A stretch of 64,000 nt of DNA from Streptomyces sp. DSM 110735 (GTDB taxonomy: Bacteria; Actinomycetota; Actinomycetes; Streptomycetales; Streptomycetaceae): positions 124,001 to 188,000 of the forward strand of contig NZ_JACYHF010000002.1 of assembly GCF_016482685.1 (NCBI RefSeq), written 5' to 3'. Each line of letters opens with the position of its first letter. The first letter of the stretch is position 1. The notes below the pieces were generated by a model. That model saw only the letters and a list, made by a program, of their open reading frames with translations, did not search any database and was not told the origin of the DNA. Shown here piece by piece: positions 42,136-50,766 of the stretch. The position numbers were made by a program, and so were the translations under genes.

Positions 42136-42863
42136 GCCCCGCGAAGACCGGGCTCCCCCAGGTCGTACGCGTCGAGGGGCTGACCCGCTCCTTCGACGGC
42201 CGCGCCGTCATCGACGACCTCACGCTGGACATCGCGCCCGGCGAGTTCGTCGCGCTGCTCGGCCGCAGCGGCTGCGGCAAGTCGACACTGCTGCGCGTCC
42301 TGGCGGGCCTCGACCGGGAAATCGAGGGGACCGTCCTCGTGCCGCGCCGCCGGGCCGTCGCCTTCCAGGCGCCCCGGCTCATGCCGTGGAAGAAGGTGTG
42401 GCGCAACGTCGTCCTCGGTCTGCCGGGCAGGCCCGAACGCGCCCTCGCGGAACGCGTGTTGGAGGAGGTGGGGCTCGGGCACCGCGCCGACGCGTGGCCG
42501 AAGACGCTCTCCGGCGGCGAGGCACAACGCGCCTCCCTCGCCCGCGCCCTGGTCCGCGAGCCCGACCTCCTGCTCCTCGACGAACCCTTCGGCGCGCTCG
42601 ACGCGCTCACCCGGATCAAGGCCCAGCGCCTGGTCGGCGAAGTGTGGCGGCGCCGGGGGTGCGCGGTACTGCTCGTCACTCACGACGTCGAGGAGGCGGT
42701 TCTGCTCGCGGACCGGGTGCTGGTGATGGACGGCGGGCGCATCGCCCACGAGCAGCGGGTCGCGCTCGACCGGCCGCGCGACATCACCGACCCCCGGTTC
42801 GCGGAGATCCGCGCCGGTCTGCTGGAACGGCTCGGCGTCGACACGGCGGCGGAAGCCGCCTGA
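42108..42863 (+). CDS. ssuB: Aliphatic sulfonate ABC transporter ATPase
   Basis: A 251-residue ATPase, ATG at 42108 inside the end of ssuC. Walker A is GRSGCGKST (52-60), the Q loop AFQAPRLMPW, the signature LSGGEAQR, Walker B LLLLDEPFGALD and the H loop VTHDVEEAVL. It is of the SsuB/TauB type, short, with no extra C-terminal domain. It powers sulfonate uptake through SsuC. A 183-base gap separates it from ssuA, unusual for so tight an operon. Confidence 0.94.
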   Translation: MATDVHGPVSPAKTGLPQVVRVEGLTRSFDGRAVIDDLTLDIAPGEFVALLGRSGCGKSTLLRVLAGLDREIEGTVLVPRRRAVAFQAPRLMPWKKVWRNVVLGLPGRPERALAERVLEEVGLGHRADAWPKTLSGGEAQRASLARALVREPDLLLLDEPFGALDALTRIKAQRLVGEVWRRRGCAVLLVTHDVEEAVLLADRVLVMDGGRIAHEQRVALDRPRDITDPRFAEIRAGLLERLGVDTAAEAA

Positions 42864-43046
42864 CTTCCGCTGTCCCGAGCGAGCTAGCCGGAGCTGAGCT
42901 GCACTCCCCTGCACGCCCTTGCGACGCCCTTGCGCTGCCTCGACCTGTGCCCGAGCTGCCTCGGCGTGAAGACGCGCCCCGGGCACAGCCTGCCCCTCCC
43001 CATCCCCACACCCCCGTATCCGCCTCCGTACACGAACGGAACCGCC

Positions 43047-44063
43047 ATGCGACGACGCCTGCTCCCCGCCGCGCTGCTCCTCCCCCTCTCCCTCCTGGTC
43101 ACCTCCTGCGGTGGCGACGCGACCGCGGGGACCGGGACCGACACCGACGGTTCGGGGTCCGTCACCCTCGCCGTCGGTGACCAGAAGGGCGGCTCCGAGG
43201 CCGTTCTGCGGGCCGCCGGAGAGCTGAAGAACCTGAAGTACCGCATCAAGTGGTCGACCTTCACCTCCGGTCCACCACTGCTGGAGGCCGTCAACGCCCG
43301 GGCCGTCGACATCGGCGGCGTCGGCAACACCCCGCCCGTCTTCGCTGCCGGTGCCGGTTCGAAGATCGCGGTGGTGGCCGCTCAGCACGGAACCTCGCTC
43401 GGCGACGCCATCCTCGTGCCGAAGGGGTCGAAGCTCACCTCCCCGAAGCAGCTCAAGGGCCGTTCGGTGGCCGTCGCACAGGGCTCGTCCGCCCACTACC
43501 AACTGGTCGCCTCCCTCAAGGCGGCCGGGCTGACCTTCAAGGACGTCAAGGTCAAGTACCTCCAGCCCGCCGACGCGCTCGCCGCGTTCAACTCCGGCAA
43601 GGTCGACGCCTGGGCGGTCTGGGACCCGTACACCTCCCAGGTGCTCCAGGCCAAGCAGGGCCGCGTGCTCACCACCGGCGAGGGCGTCACCAACGGGCTG
43701 GCCTTCCAGGTGGCCGCGCCCGGCGCGCTGCGCGATCCGAAGAAAGCCGCCGCGATCAAGGACTACCTGGCCCGGCTGCGGCGCGCACAGGTCTGGGTCC
43801 ACGACCACCAGCAGGAGTGGGCCAAGGTGTGGGCGAAGGACACCGGACTGCCCTACGAGGTGGCGCTCGCCTCCGTACGGCGCACCAACTCCACCCGCGT
43901 CTCGGTCGCCGTCGACAAACCCCTCGTCGCCTCCGAGCAGCAGATCGCCGACACCTTCACCGCGCTGGGGCTCATCCCGAAGAAGGTCGACTTCGGTGAC
44001 TTCGTGGATCCCCGTTTCAACGGCGATCTGCCCCCGTCGACCACCGCCCCGGCCCGGAACTGA
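43047..44063 (+). CDS. ssuA: Aliphatic sulfonate-binding lipoprotein
   Basis: A 338-residue substrate-binding protein, ATG at 43047. A lipoprotein signal (LLLPLSLLVTSCGG, lipobox Cys near residue 21) anchors it outside. The mature part has the SsuA/TauA pattern: VGDQKGGSEAVLRAAG, TSGPPLLEAVNARAVDIGGV, GNTPPVFAAGAG, GRSVAVAQGSSAHYQLVASL and DAWAVWDPY. It delivers sulfonates to SsuCB. It lies 18 bases before ssuD. Confidence 0.93.
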   Translation: MRRRLLPAALLLPLSLLVTSCGGDATAGTGTDTDGSGSVTLAVGDQKGGSEAVLRAAGELKNLKYRIKWSTFTSGPPLLEAVNARAVDIGGVGNTPPVFAAGAGSKIAVVAAQHGTSLGDAILVPKGSKLTSPKQLKGRSVAVAQGSSAHYQLVASLKAAGLTFKDVKVKYLQPADALAAFNSGKVDAWAVWDPYTSQVLQAKQGRVLTTGEGVTNGLAFQVAAPGALRDPKKAAAIKDYLARLRRAQVWVHDHQQEWAKVWAKDTGLPYEVALASVRRTNSTRVSVAVDKPLVASEQQIADTFTALGLIPKKVDFGDFVDPRFNGDLPPSTTAPARN

Positions 44064-44081
44064 CACAGGAGGAAAACCGAG

Positions 44082-45242
44082 ATGACCGTACGACTGCACT
44101 GGTTCCTGCCCACCGGCGGCGACGGCCGGACCCTGGTGGACCGCCACGCCTACGGCCCGAACGGCCAAGCCGGACGCAAGACCCCCGGACTGCGCCCGCC
44201 CGACATCGAGTACCTGGCACAGATCGCCAAGGCCGCCGAACGGCTCGGCTTCGAGGCGGTACTGACGCCGACCGGCACCTGGTGCGAGGACGCGTGGCTG
44301 ATCACGGCCGCCCTCTCCCAGCACACCGAACGGCTCAAGTTCCTCGTGGCCTTCCGCCCCGGACTGCTCTCCCCCACCCTGGCCGCCCAGATGGCCGCCA
44401 CCTACCAGCGGGTGACGCGCGGACGGCTGCTCCTTAACGTGGTGACCGGCGGCGACTCCTCCGAACAGCGCCGCTTCGGCGACCACCTCGACCACGACCG
44501 CCGCTACGAGCGCACGGACGAGTTCCTCTCGATCGTGCGCGGCGCCTGGCGCGGTGAGCCGTACGACTTCCAGGGCACCCACTACCAGGTGGACGGCGGC
44601 TTGACCGCGCTGCCGCCCGACCCGGTGCCGGAAGTGTTCTTCGGCGGCTCCTCGCAGGCCGCCGGGCCCGTGGCAGCCCGGCACGCCGACGTGTATCTGA
44701 CCTGGGGCGAACCTCCCGCCCAGGTGAAAGAGAAGATCGACTGGATTCGCTCCCTGGCCGAGCGCGAGGGGCGCACGGTCCGCTTCGGTGTCCGGCTGCA
44801 CACCATCTCCCGGGACTCCTCCGCCGAGGCGTGGGCCACGGCGAACCGGCTGCTCGACGACCTCGACGCCGACACCATCGCCGCCGCGCAGACCGCGCTC
44901 GGACGCAGCGAGTCGGTGGGGCAGCGCCGGATGCTGGAGCTGCACGGCGGCTCCCGCAACCAGTTGGAGATCCACCCGAACCTGTGGGCCGGTGTCGGTC
45001 TGGTGCGCGGCGGCGCGGGGACCGCACTGGTCGGCAGTCACGCGGAGGTGGCCGACCTCATCGAGGAGTACCACGCCCTCGGCGTCGAGCACTTCGTCCT
45101 CTCCGGCTATCCGCACCTGGAGGAGGCGTACTGGTTCGGCGAGGGCGTCATCCCCGAACTCGCCGCGCGCGGTCTGCTGAACGGTACGGCGGCCGAGAGC
45201 TCCGGGGGCGGCGCGCCGCTGCTGGTGGCGGGCGGGCGCTGA
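44082..45242 (+). CDS. ssuD: FMNH2-dependent alkanesulfonate monooxygenase
   Basis: A 386-residue luciferase-fold enzyme, ATG at 44082 with AGGAGG upstream. Typical segments are LHWFLPTGGDGRTLVD, AERLGFEAVLTPTGTWCED, FLVAFRPGLLSPTLAAQMA, LLLNVVTGGDSSEQRRFGD and FGGSSQAAGPVA, ending in the Leu-rich EHFVLSGYPHLEEAYWFGEG. It cleaves the C-S bond of alkanesulfonates with reduced flavin and oxygen, giving sulfite and an aldehyde. The flavin reductase partner (SsuE) is not in the operon and must come from elsewhere. Confidence 0.95.
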   Translation: MTVRLHWFLPTGGDGRTLVDRHAYGPNGQAGRKTPGLRPPDIEYLAQIAKAAERLGFEAVLTPTGTWCEDAWLITAALSQHTERLKFLVAFRPGLLSPTLAAQMAATYQRVTRGRLLLNVVTGGDSSEQRRFGDHLDHDRRYERTDEFLSIVRGAWRGEPYDFQGTHYQVDGGLTALPPDPVPEVFFGGSSQAAGPVAARHADVYLTWGEPPAQVKEKIDWIRSLAEREGRTVRFGVRLHTISRDSSAEAWATANRLLDDLDADTIAAAQTALGRSESVGQRRMLELHGGSRNQLEIHPNLWAGVGLVRGGAGTALVGSHAEVADLIEEYHALGVEHFVLSGYPHLEEAYWFGEGVIPELAARGLLNGTAAESSGGGAPLLVAGGR

Positions 45243-45256
45243 CGCCGGATGCCTGC

Positions 45257-45301
45257 GGCGGGCGGGTCCGGGGGTGCAGTGCCCTGCCGGACTCGCCCGC
45301 C
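45257..45301. terminator. Bidirectional terminator between ssuD and mltG
   Basis: A 15-base stem pairs 45257-45271 with 45287-45301, with one G-T wobble and a 15-base loop. The flanking genes converge, so it can serve both. Just beyond it (45324-45360) lie several CCTCAG/CTCAG repeats. Confidence 0.75.
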
Positions 45302-45355
45302 CCGCCGTACCGTCCGCTCCCGCCCTCAGTCCTCAGGAGTCCTCAGTTCTCAGGC

Positions 45356-46258
45356 TCAGCGGGGTGTCTGGGTCGCCGGTGTCCGGTGCTCGGCGTGCGG
45401 GCTGCCGTTCGGCGTTGCCGGGTGCGCGGTGGCGGCGGTGGCGGTCCGCTGTTCGTTGAACTCGGTCACATTGCGCATGTGCTGGATGTAGTCCGAGGTG
45501 AAGCGGGTGTCCCCGGGCTTGACCGTGACGAAGTACAGCCAGTCGCCCGTCGGCGGGCTGAGCACGGCCTTCATCGCGTCCTCGCCGGGGTTGCCGATCG
45601 GGGTGGGCGGGAGCCCCATGCGCTGGTAGGAGTTGTACGGGCTGTCGATGCGGGTGTCGTCGGTGCTGGTGCGCAGGATGTGGCGGTTGAGCGCGTAGTT
45701 GAGGGTGGCGTCCATCTGGAGCGGCATCCCGCGCTCCAGCCGGTTGAACACGACCCGGGCCACCTTGCCCATGTCGGCCTTGTTCGCCGCCTCGGCCTGG
45801 ACGATGCTCGCGATGGTGACGGCCTGGTAGACATTCAGCGAGTTGCGCTGCGCCCCGGCGGCGACGGGCGCGGCGTTGAACTTCTCGTTGGCGGTGTCGA
45901 CCATCAGCCGCAGCAGCGACTCCGCCGTGGTGCCCTCCCGGAGCGGGTAGGTGGCCGGGAAGAGATAGCCCTCGGGGTTGCCCTCGGCGTCCTTCGACAG
46001 CTTGAGCCCGGCGGTGGGGGCGGCCTTGCGCGCGGTGCCCGGTTTCAGTGCGAGGGCCTTGTCGACGGCGTCGTAGACCTGGCTCGCGCGCCAGCCCTCG
46101 GGGATGACCAGGGTCGCCGTTTTCGACTCGCCGCTGAAGAGGCCGATCAGCGACGCCGCCACGGCGGTGCCGGCCAGTACGGTGCCGACCCCGGCGAGGA
46201 CGAGTCTGCCCCGGCGCGTCAGTCGCATCGTGCTCCGTGACGGAGTGTTGATGTTCAT
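45356..46258 (-). CDS. mltG: Endolytic transglycosylase MltG-like protein
   Basis: A 300-residue protein with a single N-terminal membrane span (LVLAGVGTVLAGTAVAASLI) and a YceG/MltG domain: LVIPEGWRASQVYDAV, PEGYLFPATYPLREG, the catalytic-Glu segment IASIVQAEA, RVVFNRLERGMPLQMDATLN, SPYNSYQRMGLPPTPIGNPG and FVTVKPGDTRF. MltG cuts glycan strands near the membrane. The length is shorter than the main Streptomyces MltG in the aro/alaS region, so this is probably a second copy. ATG at 46258; an internal MRLTRRGRL start is possible. A Thr/Ala-rich tail follows the domain. Confidence 0.9.
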   Translation of the reverse strand: MNINTPSRSTMRLTRRGRLVLAGVGTVLAGTAVAASLIGLFSGESKTATLVIPEGWRASQVYDAVDKALALKPGTARKAAPTAGLKLSKDAEGNPEGYLFPATYPLREGTTAESLLRLMVDTANEKFNAAPVAAGAQRNSLNVYQAVTIASIVQAEAANKADMGKVARVVFNRLERGMPLQMDATLNYALNRHILRTSTDDTRIDSPYNSYQRMGLPPTPIGNPGEDAMKAVLSPPTGDWLYFVTVKPGDTRFTSDYIQHMRNVTEFNEQRTATAATAHPATPNGSPHAEHRTPATQTPR

Positions 46259-46326
46259 GCGGGCAAGGTAATACGCATATCACCTCATTCCCTGCATATC
46301 GCCTGGTCGCGTACTCCCGTCGCGCG

Positions 46327-48129
46327 TCAGGCAGCGGGGGCCAGTTGGGCGTCCCGGCGCACGAGGGCGGCGTAGCGACCGTCCTGGTCGAGCAGTTCCT
46401 CGTGCGTGCCGCACTCGGCTATGCGGCCGGAGTCGAGGACGACGATCTGTTCGGCGTCGCGGACCGTGGACAGCCGGTGGGCGATCGTGATGGTCGTCCG
46501 GTCGGCCGACAGGACGTCGATGGCCTCCTGGACGGCGGCCTCGGTACGGGTGTCCAGGGCGCTGGTCGCCTCGTCCAGGATGAGGACGGGCGGGTTGCGC
46601 AGGATGGTGCGGGCGATCGCCAACCGCTGCTTCTCGCCACCGGAGAAGCGGTGTCCGCGCTCTCCGACGACCGTGTCGTACCCGTCGGGCAGCGCCGCGA
46701 TGTGGTCGTGGATCTGGGCGGCCCGGGCGGCTTCGTGCAGCTCCTCGTCGGTGGCGTCCGGCTTGGCGAAGCGGAGGTTGTCGGCGACCGAGGCGTGGAA
46801 GAGGTACGTCTCCTGGGAGACGACGCCGACCGCGCGGGCGAGGGTGTCGAAGTCGAGGTCGCGGACATCCACCCCGTCCAGGGTGACGCGACCGCCGGTC
46901 ACGTCGTACAGCCGGGGCACCAGATAGCCGAGCGTGGACTTTCCGGCACCGGTGGGTCCGACCACGGCGAGGCCGCTTCCGGCGGGCACGGTGAGGTCGA
47001 TGCCGTCGAGGACGGCGCCACCCTTGTCGTCATAGCGGAACTCGACGTTCTCGAAGCGGACCTCGCCCTTGATCTCGTCGAGATGGACGGGACGGGCGCG
47101 TTCGGTGATGTCGATCGGCAGGTCCAGGTATTCGAAGATGCGCTGGAAGAGAGCCAGCGAGGTCTGGATCTGGACGCCGGTCGCCAGCAGGCTCACGGCC
47201 GGGCGGAACAGTCCCTGCTGGAGGGAGACGAAGGCGACGAGCGTGCCGAGCGAGACCTCGGGTCCGCCGAACCGGAGCGCCAGACCGGCGGCCCAGTAGA
47301 TGACGGCGGGCATCGCGGCCATCACGATCGTGATGACGGCCATGCGCCAGCGTCCGGCCATGCTCGATCGGACCTCCAGGTCCACCAGGCTCTCGGACTC
47401 CGCCGCGAAACCGGCCGTGAGGGACTCCGAGCGCCCCATGGTGCGGCCGAGCAGGATGCCGCTGACGGACAGCGATTCGGTGACGGTGGCGGCCATGGCG
47501 GCCATCTGTTTCTGGCGCCGGGTGGTGATTCTCTTGCGTTCCTCACCGACGCGGCGGCTGATCCAGACGAAGACCGGCAGCAGGACCAGGGAGACGATCG
47601 TGAGCCGCCAGTCGAGCGCGACCATGGCGACGACGGTGGCGATGACGCTGGTGGCGTTGGAGACCAGGGAGGTCGCGGTGGAGGTGACCGTGGCCTGCAT
47701 TCCGCCGATGTCGTTGGCGATGCGGGACTGCACCTCGCCGGTGCGGGTGCGGGTGAAGAAGGCGAGCGACATCCGCTGAAGACGGCCATAGACGGCGGTG
47801 CGCAGGTCGTGCATGACGCGCTGGCCGACAGTGGTCGAGATCAGCGTCTGCAGGACGCCGAAGACGCTGGACAGGACCGCGCTGAGGATCATGCCGAGCG
47901 CGAGGAGGCTCAGCAGACCGGTGCGGCGCTGCGGGATGGCGACGTCGAGGATCTCCCGGAGGAGGAACGGCGTGGCCACGGAGACCAGCGAGGCCGCCCC
48001 GACGAGCAGGGCGACGATCGCCAGCCGCCCGCGATAGGGGCGGAAGAGCTTCAGGATGCGGCGCACCTGCCGGGGCTGCTGCCCTGCGTCGGCAGGTGGG
48101 TTCCAGGTGATTTCACGTTCGGGCTTCAT
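46327..48129 (-). CDS. ABC exporter (fused permease-ATPase)
   Basis: A 600-residue homodimer-type ABC exporter, ATG at 48129. Six membrane spans (about 35-310) are followed by an ATPase domain: Walker A GPTGAGKST, Q loop VVSQETYLF, signature FSGGEKQR (Phe in place of the first Leu), Walker B LILDEATSALD and H loop AHRLSTV. All catalytic residues are present. It is divergent from a MarR regulator, with an inverted repeat between them, so it is probably a MarR-controlled drug or lipid exporter. Confidence 0.92.
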   Translation of the reverse strand: MKPEREITWNPPADAGQQPRQVRRILKLFRPYRGRLAIVALLVGAASLVSVATPFLLREILDVAIPQRRTGLLSLLALGMILSAVLSSVFGVLQTLISTTVGQRVMHDLRTAVYGRLQRMSLAFFTRTRTGEVQSRIANDIGGMQATVTSTATSLVSNATSVIATVVAMVALDWRLTIVSLVLLPVFVWISRRVGEERKRITTRRQKQMAAMAATVTESLSVSGILLGRTMGRSESLTAGFAAESESLVDLEVRSSMAGRWRMAVITIVMAAMPAVIYWAAGLALRFGGPEVSLGTLVAFVSLQQGLFRPAVSLLATGVQIQTSLALFQRIFEYLDLPIDITERARPVHLDEIKGEVRFENVEFRYDDKGGAVLDGIDLTVPAGSGLAVVGPTGAGKSTLGYLVPRLYDVTGGRVTLDGVDVRDLDFDTLARAVGVVSQETYLFHASVADNLRFAKPDATDEELHEAARAAQIHDHIAALPDGYDTVVGERGHRFSGGEKQRLAIARTILRNPPVLILDEATSALDTRTEAAVQEAIDVLSADRTTITIAHRLSTVRDAEQIVVLDSGRIAECGTHEELLDQDGRYAALVRRDAQLAPAA

Positions 48130-48196
48130 GGGCTCCTACGAAGAGGGGAAGGGGCCGCCACGTGGGTCGGCCGACGGTGACTCGAAGAGCATAGCT

Positions 48197-48219
48197 CATT
48201 GTTACCTATACTCACAATG
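48197..48219. promoter_or_regulatory. Likely MarR operator
   Basis: The inverted repeat CATTGT (48197-48202), 11-base spacer, ACAATG (48214-48219) lies between the divergent exporter and marR starts. It is AT-rich against its surroundings and has the half-site length and spacing of MarR-family operators. Confidence 0.65.
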
Positions 48220-48245
48220 AACGGGGTCCTGATATTGTTCCCGGC

Positions 48246-48695
48246 ATGAGCACCCCCGACTCCGAAAGCGCTCTCGCGGAGCAGTTGCTGCGGCTCACCC
48301 GCCGGGTGCACCGCATCCAGAAACGCCACCTCCAGCAGCGCGACCTGGGCGTCACCCCGGCCCAGTCCCGCCTCCTGCGCGTCCTCACCCACTACGACTC
48401 GCCCCCGCGCATGGCCGATCTGGCCGAGCACCTGGAGGTGGTTCCCCGCGCGGTGACGACCCTGGTCGACGGGCTGGAGGCGAGCGGCAAGGTACGCCGG
48501 ATGCCGGACCCGGCGAACCGCAGGGTGACCCGCATCGAGCTGACGGACGAGGGCCGCGCGACCCTGCGCGAACTGCGCGGCGCGCGCCGCTCGGCGGCCG
48601 AGGAGATCCTCGCCCCGCTCACCGACAAGGAGCGGCAACTGCTCGGTCTGCTGCTGGACACCCTGATGGACGGGGATCTGCCCAAGCCCTGCTGA
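48246..48695 (+). CDS. MarR-family transcriptional regulator
   Basis: A 149-residue winged-helix protein, ATG at 48246. The DNA-binding part is RMADLAEHLEVVPRAVTTLV with wing RRMPDPANRRVTRIELT, followed by dimer helices. A -10-like TATTGT ends about nine bases before the ATG and there is no ribosome site, so the message may be leaderless. It is divergent from one ABC exporter gene and followed after 163 bases by a pair of others, so it could control both directions. The inducer is unknown. Confidence 0.92.
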   Translation: MSTPDSESALAEQLLRLTRRVHRIQKRHLQQRDLGVTPAQSRLLRVLTHYDSPPRMADLAEHLEVVPRAVTTLVDGLEASGKVRRMPDPANRRVTRIELTDEGRATLRELRGARRSAAEEILAPLTDKERQLLGLLLDTLMDGDLPKPC

Positions 48696-48858
48696 GCGGC
48701 GGGCGTCCCTGAAGGCATCGGAACGGCGGACGGCGCGGCTCCGTGGAATCTCACGGAGGACCGGGAAAACCGGTTGAAATTCACCACCGCGCGAGGCGAC
48801 CCTTTCACGGCTTGCCGCCGTCTGTTGCCCTCCTCCGGACACGAGCCACTGGGACGCC

Positions 48859-50766
48859 ATGCAGATCCAAGACCTTCCGTACTCCGATCCGGGCGTGGCC
48901 GACGCACGCTCGGGTCCGCACCTGCTGTGGTGGCTCTTCCGCAACCAACGGGGCGGGCAGCTCAAGGCGTTGCTCTGGGGGCTGCTCCATTTCTCCGCCG
49001 TCTGCGCGCTGCCCTTCTGTGTCGGACTGGCCGTCGAGGCGGCCGTGAAGGGCTCGGCCGCCGGGCTCCTCCGGACAGGTGGTCTGCTGCTCCTGTGCGG
49101 CATCTGCGTCGCCGTCGGCGACACCTTCCTGCACCGGGCCGCCGTCACCAACTGGATCACGGCTGCGGCCAGGCTGCAGCAACTGCTGGCGCGCAAGGCC
49201 GCGCATCTGGGCTCCGCGCTGACCCGGCGCGTGGCGGCGGGCGAGGTGGTCGCGGTCTCCACCGGTGACGTCGAGAAGATCGGCTGGTTCGTGGAGGCCG
49301 TCTCCCGCTTCACCGCCGCCGCGCTGACGGTGGTCCTCGTCTGCGTAGCCCTCATCGTCTACCAACCCGCTCTCGGTGTGGTCGTCGCCATCGGTCTTCC
49401 GCTCGTGGCCCTCGCGGTGCTGCCACTGCTCCCCCGGGCCACCCGCCGCGCCGACGTACAGCGCGAGAAGGCGGGCCGGGCCACCGAACTGGCCTCGGAC
49501 ACCGTCGCCGGGCTGCGCGTACTGCGCGGCATCGGCGGCGAGGAACTGTTCCTCACCCGCTACCGCAGCGCCTCGCAGGAGGTACGGCACGCCGCCGTGC
49601 GCAGCGCCCGCATGTGGTCGCTCATCTCCGCGATCCAGGTGGTGGTGCCGGGTCTGCTGCTGATCGCGGTGGTCTGGCACGGCGTCCAGTTGGCCCGCGA
49701 GGGCCGGGTGACGGTCGGTGAACTGGTCACCGTCTACAGCGCGGTCATGGTTCTCAACTACCCGATGCGGCACTTCGAGGAGATCGCCATGGCCTTCTCC
49801 TTCTCGCGCCCCTCCGCGACACGTGCGGCGCGCGTGCTGTCTCTCCAGCGCCCGACGGACACCGAGGGCACGGGCTCCGAGCGTACGGCTTCCGACGGCG
49901 CAGGCACCGGCGGCACGGGCACCGGCGAGGTGCCGGGAGGCGACCTGCACGACCCCCTCACCGGACTCCGCGTCCCCGCCCGCCGGTTCACCGCCGTGGT
50001 GTGCGGCGACCCGGACGCGGCGGGCGAACTGGCGGCCCGGCTGGGCGGCCATCCCGCCGAACCGGGACCGTCCGTGCTGCTCGGCGACGTGGCACTGAAC
50101 GACCTCCCCCTGGACCGGGCCCGCACCGCGGTCCTCGTCCAGGACAAGGACCCGGTACTGCTGTCCGGCTCCCTGCGCGAACTGCTCGACGTACCCGCCT
50201 CCGGCGCCGTCCGTGCCGAGGACGCCCTCGCCGCCGCCCAGTGCGGCGACGTCCTGGACGCCCTCGCCCAGGCTTCGCTCGACGCCTCGGACCCCATGGA
50301 CACCCGCGTCACCGAACGCGGGCGCTCCCTGTCCGGCGGCCAGCGCCAGCGGCTGGCCCTGGCCAGGTCGCTCGTCACCGACCCGGAGGTCCTGGTCCTG
50401 GACGAGCCGACCTCGGCGGTGGACTCGCACACCGAGGCACGGATCGCCGAGGGCCTGCGCGGACTCCGCTCCGGCCGCACCACCGTGGTGCTCACCTCCT
50501 CGCCCCTCCTGCTGGACCGCGCGGACAGCGTGGTCTTCCTCCACAAGGGCACGGTCGCCGCGACCGGTCCGCACCGCGAGCTGATCGCCACCGACCCGCG
50601 ATACCGGGCCGTGGTGACCCGGGAGACGGAGGACGAACAGGACGACAGCGCCCGCGACGCCACCACCGACCTGACCGACCGGCGGGAACGGGCCGACGAC
50701 GCCCTGCTGGGCGAACTCGACCGAATCGAAGAGAACCGGCTCGAAGAGATCGAGGAGAGCGCATGA
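48859..50766 (+). CDS. Heterodimeric ABC exporter, half with degenerate Walker A
   Basis: A 635-residue half-exporter, ATG at 48859. The membrane region has about six spans. In the ATPase domain the Walker A position reads CGDPDAAGELAARL and lacks the essential Lys and Ser/Thr. The signature LSGGQRQRLALARS and Walker B VLVLDEPTSAVD are intact. The H loop His is replaced (LTSSPLLL). It therefore should not hydrolyse ATP at its own site but can complete the partner's site with its intact signature. A Gly/Thr/Ser/Glu-rich insertion (near 49860-49930) sits at the start of the domain. It overlaps the partner gene by ATGA. Confidence 0.9.
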   Translation: MQIQDLPYSDPGVADARSGPHLLWWLFRNQRGGQLKALLWGLLHFSAVCALPFCVGLAVEAAVKGSAAGLLRTGGLLLLCGICVAVGDTFLHRAAVTNWITAAARLQQLLARKAAHLGSALTRRVAAGEVVAVSTGDVEKIGWFVEAVSRFTAAALTVVLVCVALIVYQPALGVVVAIGLPLVALAVLPLLPRATRRADVQREKAGRATELASDTVAGLRVLRGIGGEELFLTRYRSASQEVRHAAVRSARMWSLISAIQVVVPGLLLIAVVWHGVQLAREGRVTVGELVTVYSAVMVLNYPMRHFEEIAMAFSFSRPSATRAARVLSLQRPTDTEGTGSERTASDGAGTGGTGTGEVPGGDLHDPLTGLRVPARRFTAVVCGDPDAAGELAARLGGHPAEPGPSVLLGDVALNDLPLDRARTAVLVQDKDPVLLSGSLRELLDVPASGAVRAEDALAAAQCGDVLDALAQASLDASDPMDTRVTERGRSLSGGQRQRLALARSLVTDPEVLVLDEPTSAVDSHTEARIAEGLRGLRSGRTTVVLTSSPLLLDRADSVVFLHKGTVAATGPHRELIATDPRYRAVVTRETEDEQDDSARDATTDLTDRRERADDALLGELDRIEENRLEEIEESA

